The translations under genes and the position numbers were made by a program. From Bacteroidales bacterium (lineage in GTDB: Bacteria; Bacteroidota; Bacteroidia; Bacteroidales; UBA1715), in contig JADKDL010000012.1 of the NCBI GenBank assembly GCA_016714605.1, forward strand, positions 78,156-142,155: a stretch of DNA of 64,000 nucleotides. The letters are read 5' to 3'. The notes below the pieces were generated by a model. It searched no databases, was not told the origin of the DNA, and saw only the letters and a list, made by a program, of their open reading frames with translations. This document shows positions 56,228 through 64,000 of the stretch, piece after piece. Numbering within the stretch: the stretch's first letter is position 1; every line of letters begins with the position of its first letter.

Positions 56228-56953
56228 ATGATTAATAGATTTTTTATCAAACAAATATCACCATATTTTTTATTAAGACTGTATTTCAAAATAGTATTAG
56301 GTAAAAATTTTACTGATAAAATATTTCGTTACGAAAATAAAAATCATACTTTAAAATATAATACAGAACATCTGTGTATTTTTGTACATATACCAAAAAC
56401 AGCGGGAAATTCAGTTGTTTATAGTCTTTTTAATCAATATCCACATCTACATTTTACAGCTTTAGAGATGAAGGCATTATACGGGAATCATTATTTTCAG
56501 AATGTATTTAAATTTACTTTTGTAAGAAATCCATGGGACAGATTATATTCTGCATATTCTTATCTAGACAAAAAGCTTGGAAATAAGAAAGATAAACTAT
56601 TTGCCGAAAATATTTTGAAAGGAATAACCGATTTTGAGTCTTTTTTCTATCATGTTTTTTTACCTAAAGCTCTTTATAAAAATCATTTTTTTTTTTATCC
56701 ACAATATTATTTTATTTGCGATAATAAAGATCGGATAATTGTAGATTATATCGGGAAAGTTGAATCAATAAATAATGATTTTATTTACATAAAAGAAATA
56801 TTAAATTTATCAGACAAAACTTTAATGCATTTAAATAAAAGTAATGAATCTGATTATAAAACGCATTACAATCAAGAGATGATAAATATAGTAGCAAAAT
56901 TATATAAAAAAGATATAGAATTGTTTGATTATTCTTTTAAAAAAGAGGGATGA
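56228..56953 (+). CDS. Sulfotransferase family protein (1 of 4)
   Basis: The 241-residue protein has the PAPS-binding loop in FVHIPKTAGNSVVYSL (5'-phosphosulfate loop) and the 3'-phosphate motif FTFVRNPWDRLYSAY. It belongs to the Sulfotransfer_2-type family that transfers sulfate from PAPS to carbohydrates. The first 40 residues are hydrophobic-basic and may be an anchor. It ends with ATGA overlapping the start of the next GT2 gene, indicating translational coupling. Sulfate acceptor unknown. Confidence 0.85.
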   Translation: MINRFFIKQISPYFLLRLYFKIVLGKNFTDKIFRYENKNHTLKYNTEHLCIFVHIPKTAGNSVVYSLFNQYPHLHFTALEMKALYGNHYFQNVFKFTFVRNPWDRLYSAYSYLDKKLGNKKDKLFAENILKGITDFESFFYHVFLPKALYKNHFFFYPQYYFICDNKDRIIVDYIGKVESINNDFIYIKEILNLSDKTLMHLNKSNESDYKTHYNQEMINIVAKLYKKDIELFDYSFKKEG

Positions 56954-57915
56954 AAAAATACGGATTTTCTATAATTACGCCTGTTTATAATAGAGAAGAT
57001 TGTTTGCAAAAATCTATAGACAGTGTTTCTTGTCAAACATATTCAAATTATGAACATATTATTATAAATGATGGTTCTACAGACCTAACTCAAAATATTA
57101 TAACACTCACTCAAAAGGGAAAAAAAGAAAAAATAGTTACTTTAAAACTAGATGAAAATAAAGGACCTAACTGTGCTAGAAATTTAGGAATACAAAACGC
57201 AAAAAAACAATATGTAGTTTTTCTTGATAGCGATGATCAATTGATTCCAGAAGCACTTGAAATAATAAATAATTGCATTTCTGCAAACCCAAACTATGCC
57301 ACTTATCTTTTTCTAAATAGTGATAAACGAAATTTTGCAGAAAAAAATGAAATCTTACGAAATAATCAATATGTATTAAATTTCAAAGATCATCTTTCAG
57401 AAAGAATAACACTATCCGCAGACTTGGTCTATATTTTTAAAACAGAATTACTCAAAAAATATCCGTTTGAAGCTAATTTAAGAATTTATGAATCTACAAG
57501 TTATTTACAAATTTTTAAAGAAACAGAATCTCAATACTATGAAAAAAAAGAAATTATTATTAGAAACAGAAAAAGGAAGGATGCTGTGAGTGTGGAAAAT
57601 TTTTTAACAAATTTAAAATACATTTCACAAGCATACAAATATTATATTTTCTTAATAATACATTTTTATGAAGATTATAAAAACTTAAACCTTCACAAGC
57701 AATTTAACAAGCTTATATTTAGAGTATTAGTTTTAAATAAAATATTAAAACATTCAGAAATATCAATACCCGTATATTCTCATGAATATATTTATCATCT
57801 TTCTGTTTTTCATAAAATTACACTTAATATTCCAAATATTTTGCTAAAAATAATATATGTTCTTTGGGCTCAAATGAAGTATTATTTTTATAGACTAAAT
57901 ATAAAATTAAGATAG
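56950..57915 (+). CDS. GT2 family glycosyltransferase
   Basis: The 321-residue inverting GT-A enzyme: SIITPVYNREDCLQKSIDS, NDGSTD, NKGPNCARNLG and the metal-binding DSDD in YVVFLDSDDQL. The C-terminal half is AT-rich and without recognised features except aromatic-rich hydrophobic stretches near the end (about 270-310). It overlaps the preceding sulfotransferase by 4 bases and precedes the next sulfotransferase by 14 bases, so all are one transcript. Confidence 0.88.
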   Translation: MKKYGFSIITPVYNREDCLQKSIDSVSCQTYSNYEHIIINDGSTDLTQNIITLTQKGKKEKIVTLKLDENKGPNCARNLGIQNAKKQYVVFLDSDDQLIPEALEIINNCISANPNYATYLFLNSDKRNFAEKNEILRNNQYVLNFKDHLSERITLSADLVYIFKTELLKKYPFEANLRIYESTSYLQIFKETESQYYEKKEIIIRNRKRKDAVSVENFLTNLKYISQAYKYYIFLIIHFYEDYKNLNLHKQFNKLIFRVLVLNKILKHSEISIPVYSHEYIYHLSVFHKITLNIPNILLKIIYVLWAQMKYYFYRLNIKLR

Positions 57916-57928
57916 AAGATTTAACCCC

Positions 57929-58786
57929 ATGACTAATTTTTTTTCAGAAAAAACAAGAAGTATAATAAGAAATGTAATTATTATAGTTTTTACTTATCCT
58001 TATTCAATGGTTGGATATTTATTAAGAAAAAAAACATACGCAAATATTCAATCTCTCTGTTTGTTCATAGGTTATCCACGTTCGGGGCATTCGCTTATTG
58101 GAGCAATTATAGATGCTCATCCAAATGCAGTAATTTCACAGGAACTTGACTTTGTGAAACTTTACAATTGGGGTTTTTCAATGGGACAATTATATTTTTT
58201 AATAGAGCAAAACGCAAAAAGAATTGCATCAAAAGGGAGAAATAACTCAGGATATTCATATGAAATTGAGGGTTTATGGCAAGGTACGAAAAAGGATATC
58301 AGAGTTATTGGAGACAAAAAAGGAGGATTAAGCACCAAAAGATTCATTAAAAAAAACAATATTTCACAAATTCAGAATCAAATACCTCTGAAATTTATTC
58401 ATGTTGTAAGAAATCCTTTTGACAATATTGCAACAATGATAAAAAAAGATAAACCTTATACTTTTAAAGGAGCTTTTCAAGAATATCAAGCAAATGCGTT
58501 GTTTATAGAATCTTTGATAATGTCAGAAAATCATTCTATCTACACAGTTTTTCATGAAGATTTAATACAAAACCCCCATGAATTTTTAAAAAAAATGTGT
58601 GCATATTTGCAAATCCCTTTTTTTGAAGATTTTGCAGATAAAACAAACAAAATAATTTTTGCTACAGTTCACAAAAGCAGCAAAAATTATTCTTATACTG
58701 AAACAGAAATAAAGCAGATTTACAAACTGATAGATGAAGTTACATTCCTTAAAAACAAGAAATATACCTTTGAAAAACAACTATAA
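57929..58786 (+). CDS. Sulfotransferase family protein (2 of 4)
   Basis: The 285-residue protein has an N-terminal hydrophobic segment (about 13-27) and then the PAPS loop as FIGYPRSGHSLIGAIIDAHP, the divergent form found in Sulfotransfer_3-type proteins, and the 3'-phosphate motif FIHVVRNPFDNIATM. The middle contains GDKKGGLSTKRFI. It is quite unlike the flanking sulfotransferases in sequence, suggesting a different acceptor position. Confidence 0.82.
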   Translation: MTNFFSEKTRSIIRNVIIIVFTYPYSMVGYLLRKKTYANIQSLCLFIGYPRSGHSLIGAIIDAHPNAVISQELDFVKLYNWGFSMGQLYFLIEQNAKRIASKGRNNSGYSYEIEGLWQGTKKDIRVIGDKKGGLSTKRFIKKNNISQIQNQIPLKFIHVVRNPFDNIATMIKKDKPYTFKGAFQEYQANALFIESLIMSENHSIYTVFHEDLIQNPHEFLKKMCAYLQIPFFEDFADKTNKIIFATVHKSSKNYSYTETEIKQIYKLIDEVTFLKNKKYTFEKQL

Positions 58787-59441
58787 AATAGTATCTATTC
58801 ACATCCCCAAAACAGGAGGAACAAGTGTGCGTTCGGTTTTACAAAATTGGTTTGGTAATTCTTTTTATTTTTATAGAAAAAAAAACATAGAAAGATATCC
58901 ACTACTAAAATTAATTTTACCACTGCTTCTTTTCAATAAAAAAATGATACACGGACATTTAGATGCCGCAAATCTCCGCATTCTAAAAAGACATATATCT
59001 AAAAACCATATAAAAATTTTATTACTTAGAAATCCTCTTGATGTACAGATTTCTAAATTCTATCAGCTCCACCGGCGCTTAGAAAAAAAACTATATATTT
59101 CAAAAGCAAACAAGAAAGAATTAGAATTTATCTCGGATATTGATACTTATATTTCAAATACTTCTTCAAATATATTGAGATATCTGCCCGAAAATCTAAA
59201 CTCAATCAATTACAAACAAGTAATAGATTCTGAATATGAGATAGTTGGAGTGTTGGATTATTTACAAGAATATGTCGATAAATTAGCTGAAATTTTAAAT
59301 AAGCCAAAACAGAATGTACCATGGAAACTACAAACATCTAACAAGAAGCAACCTTCTGATCAAACTATAAGCAATTTTACAGATCGGCATAGCTTAGAAT
59401 ATGAAGTATATAATTATATATTAAGCAAATACAAAAAATAA
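58734..59441 (+). CDS. Sulfotransferase family protein (3 of 4)
   Basis: The 235-residue form starts at 58734 and overlaps the previous gene by 53 bases; a TTG at 58770 would give a shorter overlap of 17 bases and is equally possible. PAPS loop SIHIPKTGGTSVRSVL, 3'-phosphate motif LLRNPLDVQISKFYQL and a C-terminal region with EIVGVLDYLQEYVDKLAE. Family Sulfotransfer_2 type. Part of the same transcript. Confidence 0.8.
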   Translation: MKLHSLKTRNIPLKNNYKIVSIHIPKTGGTSVRSVLQNWFGNSFYFYRKKNIERYPLLKLILPLLLFNKKMIHGHLDAANLRILKRHISKNHIKILLLRNPLDVQISKFYQLHRRLEKKLYISKANKKELEFISDIDTYISNTSSNILRYLPENLNSINYKQVIDSEYEIVGVLDYLQEYVDKLAEILNKPKQNVPWKLQTSNKKQPSDQTISNFTDRHSLEYEVYNYILSKYKK

Positions 59442-59468
59442 CTTTATTAAATAATTTTTTGCTAAAAT

Positions 59469-60218
59469 ATGAATTTAAAAACCTGCAAACATCTTTTTAA
59501 AAGAAGCGTTTATGAGGACTATATTTTTCCTTTCAGTCTACATTTACAACACATCCTTAACAAAAATTTGTACAATAGAAAAGTGAATGAGGTAAAAACA
59601 AATAAGCAAGGTGAAATTGTTACAATGAAATCTTTTTTAGAAACTAGATCGCTTTTTATACATATCCCCAAAACTGGAGGTATTTCTGTACACAAATCTC
59701 TATATGGAAATAGATCTAATGGTCACTACAATTATATGGATTACAAAATAATTTTGGGACAGGATTTGTATAATCAGTTTTTTAGCTTTGCATTCGTACG
59801 AAATCCTTGGGATAGGCTTGTTTCCTCATTTTTTTACTTTAAAAATGGTGGAGGTGGTAACAAATCAGAATACGAATGGAGTATGAAACAGATAGCCCCA
59901 TTCAATACTTTTAATGAGTTTGTTATAAATTGGTTAGACAATATTGATAATCGAATTTCAAAAATTCAATTTTATGAACAATCAAAATTCATTCTTAATA
60001 ACAACAACAAATCACAAGTAAATTATATTGGAAAATACGAAAATTTATTGGCAGATTTTGATTATGTTCGAAGTAAAATAGGCAAAATTCGACAATTAGA
60101 ACACCTTAATAGCAGTAATAGAGAAAAAGATTATCGAAATTATTACAACGATAAAAGCATAGAGATAATCGCCAAAATTTATAAACGAGATATTATAAAT
60201 TTTGGCTACCATTTTTAA
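59469..60218 (+). CDS. Sulfotransferase family protein (4 of 4)
   Basis: The 249-residue protein has the PAPS loop FIHIPKTGGISVHKSLYG and the 3'-phosphate motif FAFVRNPWDRLVSSFFYF, and ends NYYNDKSIEIIAKIYKRDI with IINFGYHF. It resembles the first sulfotransferase of the cluster (same motif order, NPWDRL and a C-terminal YxKDI/YKRDI end), so the two may be paralogues. It lies 27 bases after the third one and is convergent with the next gene. Confidence 0.84.
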   Translation: MNLKTCKHLFKRSVYEDYIFPFSLHLQHILNKNLYNRKVNEVKTNKQGEIVTMKSFLETRSLFIHIPKTGGISVHKSLYGNRSNGHYNYMDYKIILGQDLYNQFFSFAFVRNPWDRLVSSFFYFKNGGGGNKSEYEWSMKQIAPFNTFNEFVINWLDNIDNRISKIQFYEQSKFILNNNNKSQVNYIGKYENLLADFDYVRSKIGKIRQLEHLNSSNREKDYRNYYNDKSIEIIAKIYKRDIINFGYHF

Positions 60219-60232
60219 ACTAATTTTAATAC

Positions 60233-61081
60233 TTACATCAATGTTTTATAAAAATACTCATCCTCAATTATTTTTTTCATAAACTGATTTTTTAATTCAG
60301 TCTGCTCTTCTTTAAGTTGTTTGTTTTTTCTAAAAAAAGGTATAATTTTATCTCTTAGAATGATTAAATATTTGTTCTTTATATGATAACCTAAAAATTT
60401 TATTAGAATGTTTTGTTTTTCATATTCTAATCCATAATTTTTTCTCACAATTCTACCACATATACTATCCCTAAATCCGGAACCATGATGATATATAATA
60501 TTATCATATATCCCAAACAATAATGGATGCAGATTTAAACGATTAGTCCGATACAAAGCATGCCAAGAAACATTTAATGCTATAAGTCGTTCTAGCAGAT
60601 TACCACCAACGTCGGAAACCAGAACATCATCTGAATTTCTCCATTTATAACCTGATTGCCAACCAATATTAAGTTTTTTCCAAAATGCAACCGTTGTAAG
60701 AGTAAAGCAGGGATGTGGTTGAATATCACCATTATTTTCAAGCCGTTTTACTGCAATAAGTTTATGCGTTTCCAACAAACTGAAATAATTGGAAGGCAAA
60801 GGGGCTATTGGGAAAGCATCTCCATCTAAAAACATTATATAATCACTGTCGTTTACAGCATCTTGCAAAATTATTGAACTTAAAGCGTTAAGCTTGTCTT
60901 CATGCTTTCCTTTATCTTCAATAGAAAAATAATGCAATTCACTTAATATTTCTTGATTAGGAAGTTGAGCATCAATATAAGCATATAGCTGAAACGGTTC
61001 ATTAATATTTTTTTTTAAATACTTTATTTGAAGGGCTAACCATAAATTAGTTTTCCAATGAACTGTAGCAATATGTATCAT
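60233..61081 (-). CDS. Putative glycosyltransferase (GT-A type)
   Basis: The 282-residue protein has a D-x-D-type motif in DYIMFLDGDAFPI and a substrate-loop region with VSWHALYRTNRLNLHPLLFGIYDN. This resembles nucleotide-sugar transferase families that have not been well characterised. No signal peptide. It is convergent with sulfotransferase 4 and closes the glycan cluster. The specific sugar is unknown. Confidence 0.65.
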   Translation of the reverse strand: MIHIATVHWKTNLWLALQIKYLKKNINEPFQLYAYIDAQLPNQEILSELHYFSIEDKGKHEDKLNALSSIILQDAVNDSDYIMFLDGDAFPIAPLPSNYFSLLETHKLIAVKRLENNGDIQPHPCFTLTTVAFWKKLNIGWQSGYKWRNSDDVLVSDVGGNLLERLIALNVSWHALYRTNRLNLHPLLFGIYDNIIYHHGSGFRDSICGRIVRKNYGLEYEKQNILIKFLGYHIKNKYLIILRDKIIPFFRKNKQLKEEQTELKNQFMKKIIEDEYFYKTLM

Positions 61082-61299
61082 TTTTAAAAAATATACGTAG
61101 ACAACAATTGTGTTTTGATGTAAAAGTATTCATAAAATTTTGCAATTGTAAGAAACCTAAATATATTTGTTAAATTTTTTAAGATAAGAAAACTAATATT
61201 ATTAATGTAACATCTTCAATAAATAAAATTCTCTCTCAAAGAGAATGACTATTCTTGATTGTTACTTCGGACAAAATAAAAAACAAAAAAAGTAAACAT

Positions 61300-64000
61300 A
61301 TGAAAAGTAAATTACCAATTTTTATTTTACTATTAATTCTGAGCTTTGGCGCAATGAGTCAGAATTATCAATGGGTCAATTACTTGACCTCTTCTGCCAG
61401 AGTAGCTCCTTATATATTGCGAACTGATGGAGTAGGAAACGTATACCTACTTTCTGCTAATGCAGGAAATGTGGTTGATACTGTGAATGCTCAGAATGGT
61501 GAATTCATTCAGTACAATCATGGGAAAACAGATTTTCATGTTGCTAAATTTGATCCTTCTGGTAATTTGCTTTGGACAAGGCAAATAGGAAGTGTAAGTT
61601 CTATAGAACAAATATACAATATGCTTGTTAAAGCAGACGGAACTGTGTTTGTTTTGGGTGGAATTTATTCTACTTGCTATATAGATAATGGAATTAATCC
61701 ACTCACAAACAGTTTAACTGCAACAGGAGATGAAGATGCTTTTATTGCCCGATATGATACTGATGGTACGCTTGAAATGTATGATAAAATTATTTATGGT
61801 CTTGGAAGAGATAGAATTGCATCATCATGTTTTAATGAAGATACAACGTCTATTTTAACTACAGGATTTGTAAGAGACAATAATGCAACTTTAAAAGGAA
61901 ATGCTACAGTATTGACTACTACTGTAGGTTCTCAGGTAGGTTTCTTTGCACGATTTGATTTTAATGGAAACTGTCAATCCATTCAACAATATTTTACATG
62001 CTCTCTAAATTTATCTACCCCAACGGATATATTATGTGCAGATAATGAGAATGTTTATATTTATGGTACTTATGCAAAGAATCTAACATTTACCGACTCA
62101 CTTGCAAATACTGACAATATAACTTTTGTAGCAAATACCGATTTATTCATCCTTAAGGCAAATCAGAATGGCGTTATTTCTTGGTTAGAATCGGCTTCAG
62201 GTGCAGGAACAGAAAGCAGTGTAGCCATGGTATATGATAATGATAAAAATGTATATTTGTCAGGAAACTTTGGTGCAAATTTAACTGTAACGGGTTTAGA
62301 TGGTAGTGCAAATATTGTTTTACCATATGGAGCTTCTACTCAGTTTCTAATTAAATATAACTCAGATGGTAGTGTAATTTGGGCAAAAAGTGGAATGGCT
62401 AGTGAATCTGGTATACTTACAAAAATGATATACATATCCGGTCAAATATATTCTATTGGTAGAATTTCAGGAACAAATAGAATTTTCTACAAAGATACAG
62501 TTAGTACTACAGGCAGCAACGATGTTGTTTTATCAATAATGGATACTTCTGCAAATTTCATAGGCGCCACAAAATTCGGTGGAACATTATCTGATTATGG
62601 ATTGTGTTTAAATTACTCTAATTTATTGGACGGAATTTACTCTACAGGTATTTTTGTTTCTCCTAAAATAACAATTGAAAGTTCAACAATTTTCAATTAT
62701 TCTGCAGCCAAAGACAATTCTTATATAGCAAAACATTGTCCGCCGGTAAGATTTGCCGGATTAAAAGATTTGTATTGTCCAAGCTCAACCGCAAGCATAC
62801 TTACAGGTATACCAGCCGGAGGAACTTTCTCAGGCTCTGGAATTTCAGGTAATACTTTTGATCCATCAACTTTATCAGAAGGTACTTATACAATTACTTA
62901 TACACACTCAGGTGTTCCCGCAGGCTGTAATGATAGTTATACAATAAAAACCTATGTAGACAGTTTACCAACTATAGGGGCTTTAGATCCAACATATTGC
63001 CTTAATGCAGCTACGGCAACGCTTTCGGCAATTCCTGCCGGAGGTACTTTTACTGTAGATGGTATTAGTCGCACAGAATTTAGTCCGATAATAGAAGGCG
63101 TTGGTGTTAAAGAAATAGCATATAATTATACCGATGTAACAACCGGATGTAATTCTACTGCAACACGCTCAGTTACTGTTATTGACACAACTGATATTGT
63201 AATGCTTACATTTGCAAATGTTTGTGTAAATGATCCAACATTTACTCTAGAAGAAAAAGCAACTCCACTTAATGGTACTTATTCCGGTACTGGTGTAAAT
63301 GCAAATATGTTTAGTCCGGGATTAGCTGGGGTAAATGCTAGTCCGGGACATACAATTACTTACACCTTTACCGATGCCAATATGTGTACCTCTGTAGCAC
63401 ATACTAAGCAGATAGTTAATAATTTCACTCCTGTTACCTTTAATATACTTCCTGAAACATGTGAAAATAGTGATGCTACAGATTTAACTACTTTTGTATC
63501 AGCACTTGGTGGTATATTTCAAGGATCTGGTGTTTCGGGTAATAAATTTTATCCTAGTGTATCTGGCGCAAATCTAGCACCTTTTTTAATAGATTATATC
63601 TATACAGATGCGAACGGATGTAAAGATACTTCAAGCCAAAATATTCTAGTGAACTCAATACCTACCGTTACTCTTTCAGTAGATGATAAGCCGCTTAACT
63701 ACGGAAGTTCAACTACTTTACGAGCAACTCCTGCCGGAGGAAGCGGAAGTGGTTATACCTTTTTATGGAGTCCGGCTGATAGTTTGATAGATGCAGCGAC
63801 TTCACAAAATCCAAATACAATACTACTTTCACGCTCTACAAACTTTGAAAATATAGTAACTGATGACAACAACTGCTCTAGTGAACCAGAAATAGTAATG
63901 GTTCAGGTAATAGGTGGTCCACTTTCAGCAATTGGTTTTGGAACGTCAGTTTGTCCAAATGCAACAGGAAATATTTCAGTTATTCCGAGTGGAGGATCTG
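61300..64000 (+). CDS. Very large secreted repeat protein, 3' end outside the window
   Basis: An ATG at 61300 opens a frame that runs without a stop to the window edge, so at least 900 residues are seen and the C-terminus is missing. A signal peptide (hydrophobic 6-18, cleavage after AMSQ) is followed by a beta-propeller-like region (about 25-480) of repeated strands such as DFHVAKFDPSGNLLWTRQIG and DAFIARYDTDGTLEMYDKI, similar to SBBP/delta-60 repeats. Then come Ig-like domains of about 80 residues each, with the pattern P-x-G-G-T-F-S/T, G-x-G-x-S/x-x-N-x-F-x-P and I-T-Y-T-Y/F-T-D-x-x-G-C. This architecture is typical of Bacteroidota adhesins secreted by the type IX system, whose C-terminal domain would be beyond the edge. 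Confidence 0.85.
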   Translation, partial: MKSKLPIFILLLILSFGAMSQNYQWVNYLTSSARVAPYILRTDGVGNVYLLSANAGNVVDTVNAQNGEFIQYNHGKTDFHVAKFDPSGNLLWTRQIGSVSSIEQIYNMLVKADGTVFVLGGIYSTCYIDNGINPLTNSLTATGDEDAFIARYDTDGTLEMYDKIIYGLGRDRIASSCFNEDTTSILTTGFVRDNNATLKGNATVLTTTVGSQVGFFARFDFNGNCQSIQQYFTCSLNLSTPTDILCADNENVYIYGTYAKNLTFTDSLANTDNITFVANTDLFILKANQNGVISWLESASGAGTESSVAMVYDNDKNVYLSGNFGANLTVTGLDGSANIVLPYGASTQFLIKYNSDGSVIWAKSGMASESGILTKMIYISGQIYSIGRISGTNRIFYKDTVSTTGSNDVVLSIMDTSANFIGATKFGGTLSDYGLCLNYSNLLDGIYSTGIFVSPKITIESSTIFNYSAAKDNSYIAKHCPPVRFAGLKDLYCPSSTASILTGIPAGGTFSGSGISGNTFDPSTLSEGTYTITYTHSGVPAGCNDSYTIKTYVDSLPTIGALDPTYCLNAATATLSAIPAGGTFTVDGISRTEFSPIIEGVGVKEIAYNYTDVTTGCNSTATRSVTVIDTTDIVMLTFANVCVNDPTFTLEEKATPLNGTYSGTGVNANMFSPGLAGVNASPGHTITYTFTDANMCTSVAHTKQIVNNFTPVTFNILPETCENSDATDLTTFVSALGGIFQGSGVSGNKFYPSVSGANLAPFLIDYIYTDANGCKDTSSQNILVNSIPTVTLSVDDKPLNYGSSTTLRATPAGGSGSGYTFLWSPADSLIDAATSQNPNTILLSRSTNFENIVTDDNNCSSEPEIVMVQVIGGPLSAIGFGTSVCPNATGNISVIPSGGS

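Noticed and set aside
61082..61299. Promoter and regulator site for the giant secreted gene
   Set aside because: The 218-base gap has ACAATTGT-like symmetry near its left end but no TAnnTTTG element or clear -33 box, so I did not annotate it.

Overview
This window is an AT-rich chromosomal segment of a member of the Bacteroidota, probably Bacteroidales/Marinilabiliales-like (order-level placement is inference). The lineage is supported by hybrid two-component sensors with periplasmic propellers, DUF4271 next to hemD, an atpBEFHAG cluster without atpD/atpC alongside, TAnnTTTG-type -7 promoter elements, weak or absent Shine-Dalgarno sites, and large secreted proteins with repeated Ig-like domains. 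I saw no tRNA, rRNA, CRISPR array, transposase or prophage gene.

Region by region. 0-18 kb holds the small subunit of methylmalonyl-CoA mutase with an unusual cysteine cluster, a thiamine-binding MTH1187 protein with a DUF3108 protein, a 420-bp array of 21-bp tandem repeats, a periplasmic alpha-carbonic anhydrase, a PAS histidine kinase, a secreted GH9 cellulase, mnmA, two S41 proteases, rnpA, hemD, a DUF4271 protein and pssA. 18-30.5 kb holds central metabolism: pyruvate kinase, hisB (frameshifted), glutaminyl cyclase, phosphofructokinase, a DUF4380 protein and the F1Fo ATP synthase operon. 30.5-49 kb is rich in signal transduction: a propeller-GAF-PAS-PAS sensor without a kinase, a receiver-PAS-kinase, a membrane kinase and a hybrid propeller/kinase/receiver/AraC regulator. 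These are interleaved with algH, an Lgt-Lgt fusion, a DAP-decarboxylase-like gene and an AsmA protein. 51-54 kb is a multidomain GH10 xylanase next to the hybrid regulator. 54-61 kb is a surface-glycan type cluster of four glycosyltransferase-like genes and four PAPS-type sulfotransferases. The right edge cuts a very large secreted repeat protein.

Together the genes suggest a fermentative or facultative polysaccharide degrader. Secreted GH9 and GH10 enzymes attack cellulose/xylan, an adjacent hybrid regulator may sense the products, and glycolysis (mixed-type PFK, K+-independent-type pyruvate kinase) plus a propionate/succinate branch (methylmalonyl-CoA mutase) handle carbon. The sulfotransferase/glycosyltransferase cluster suggests a sulfated surface glycan.

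An important caution is that ten apparent frame disruptions occur between about 17.9 and 49.2 kb, and none are apparent outside that interval. They hit conserved genes such as atpB, hisB and algH, so local sequence or assembly error is the simplest explanation. The observations I find most unusual are the phased 21-bp palindrome array, the fused double Lgt, the cysteine-rich MutA insertion, the kinase-less sensor, and a repeated C-terminal domain shared by the GH9 and GH10 enzymes.
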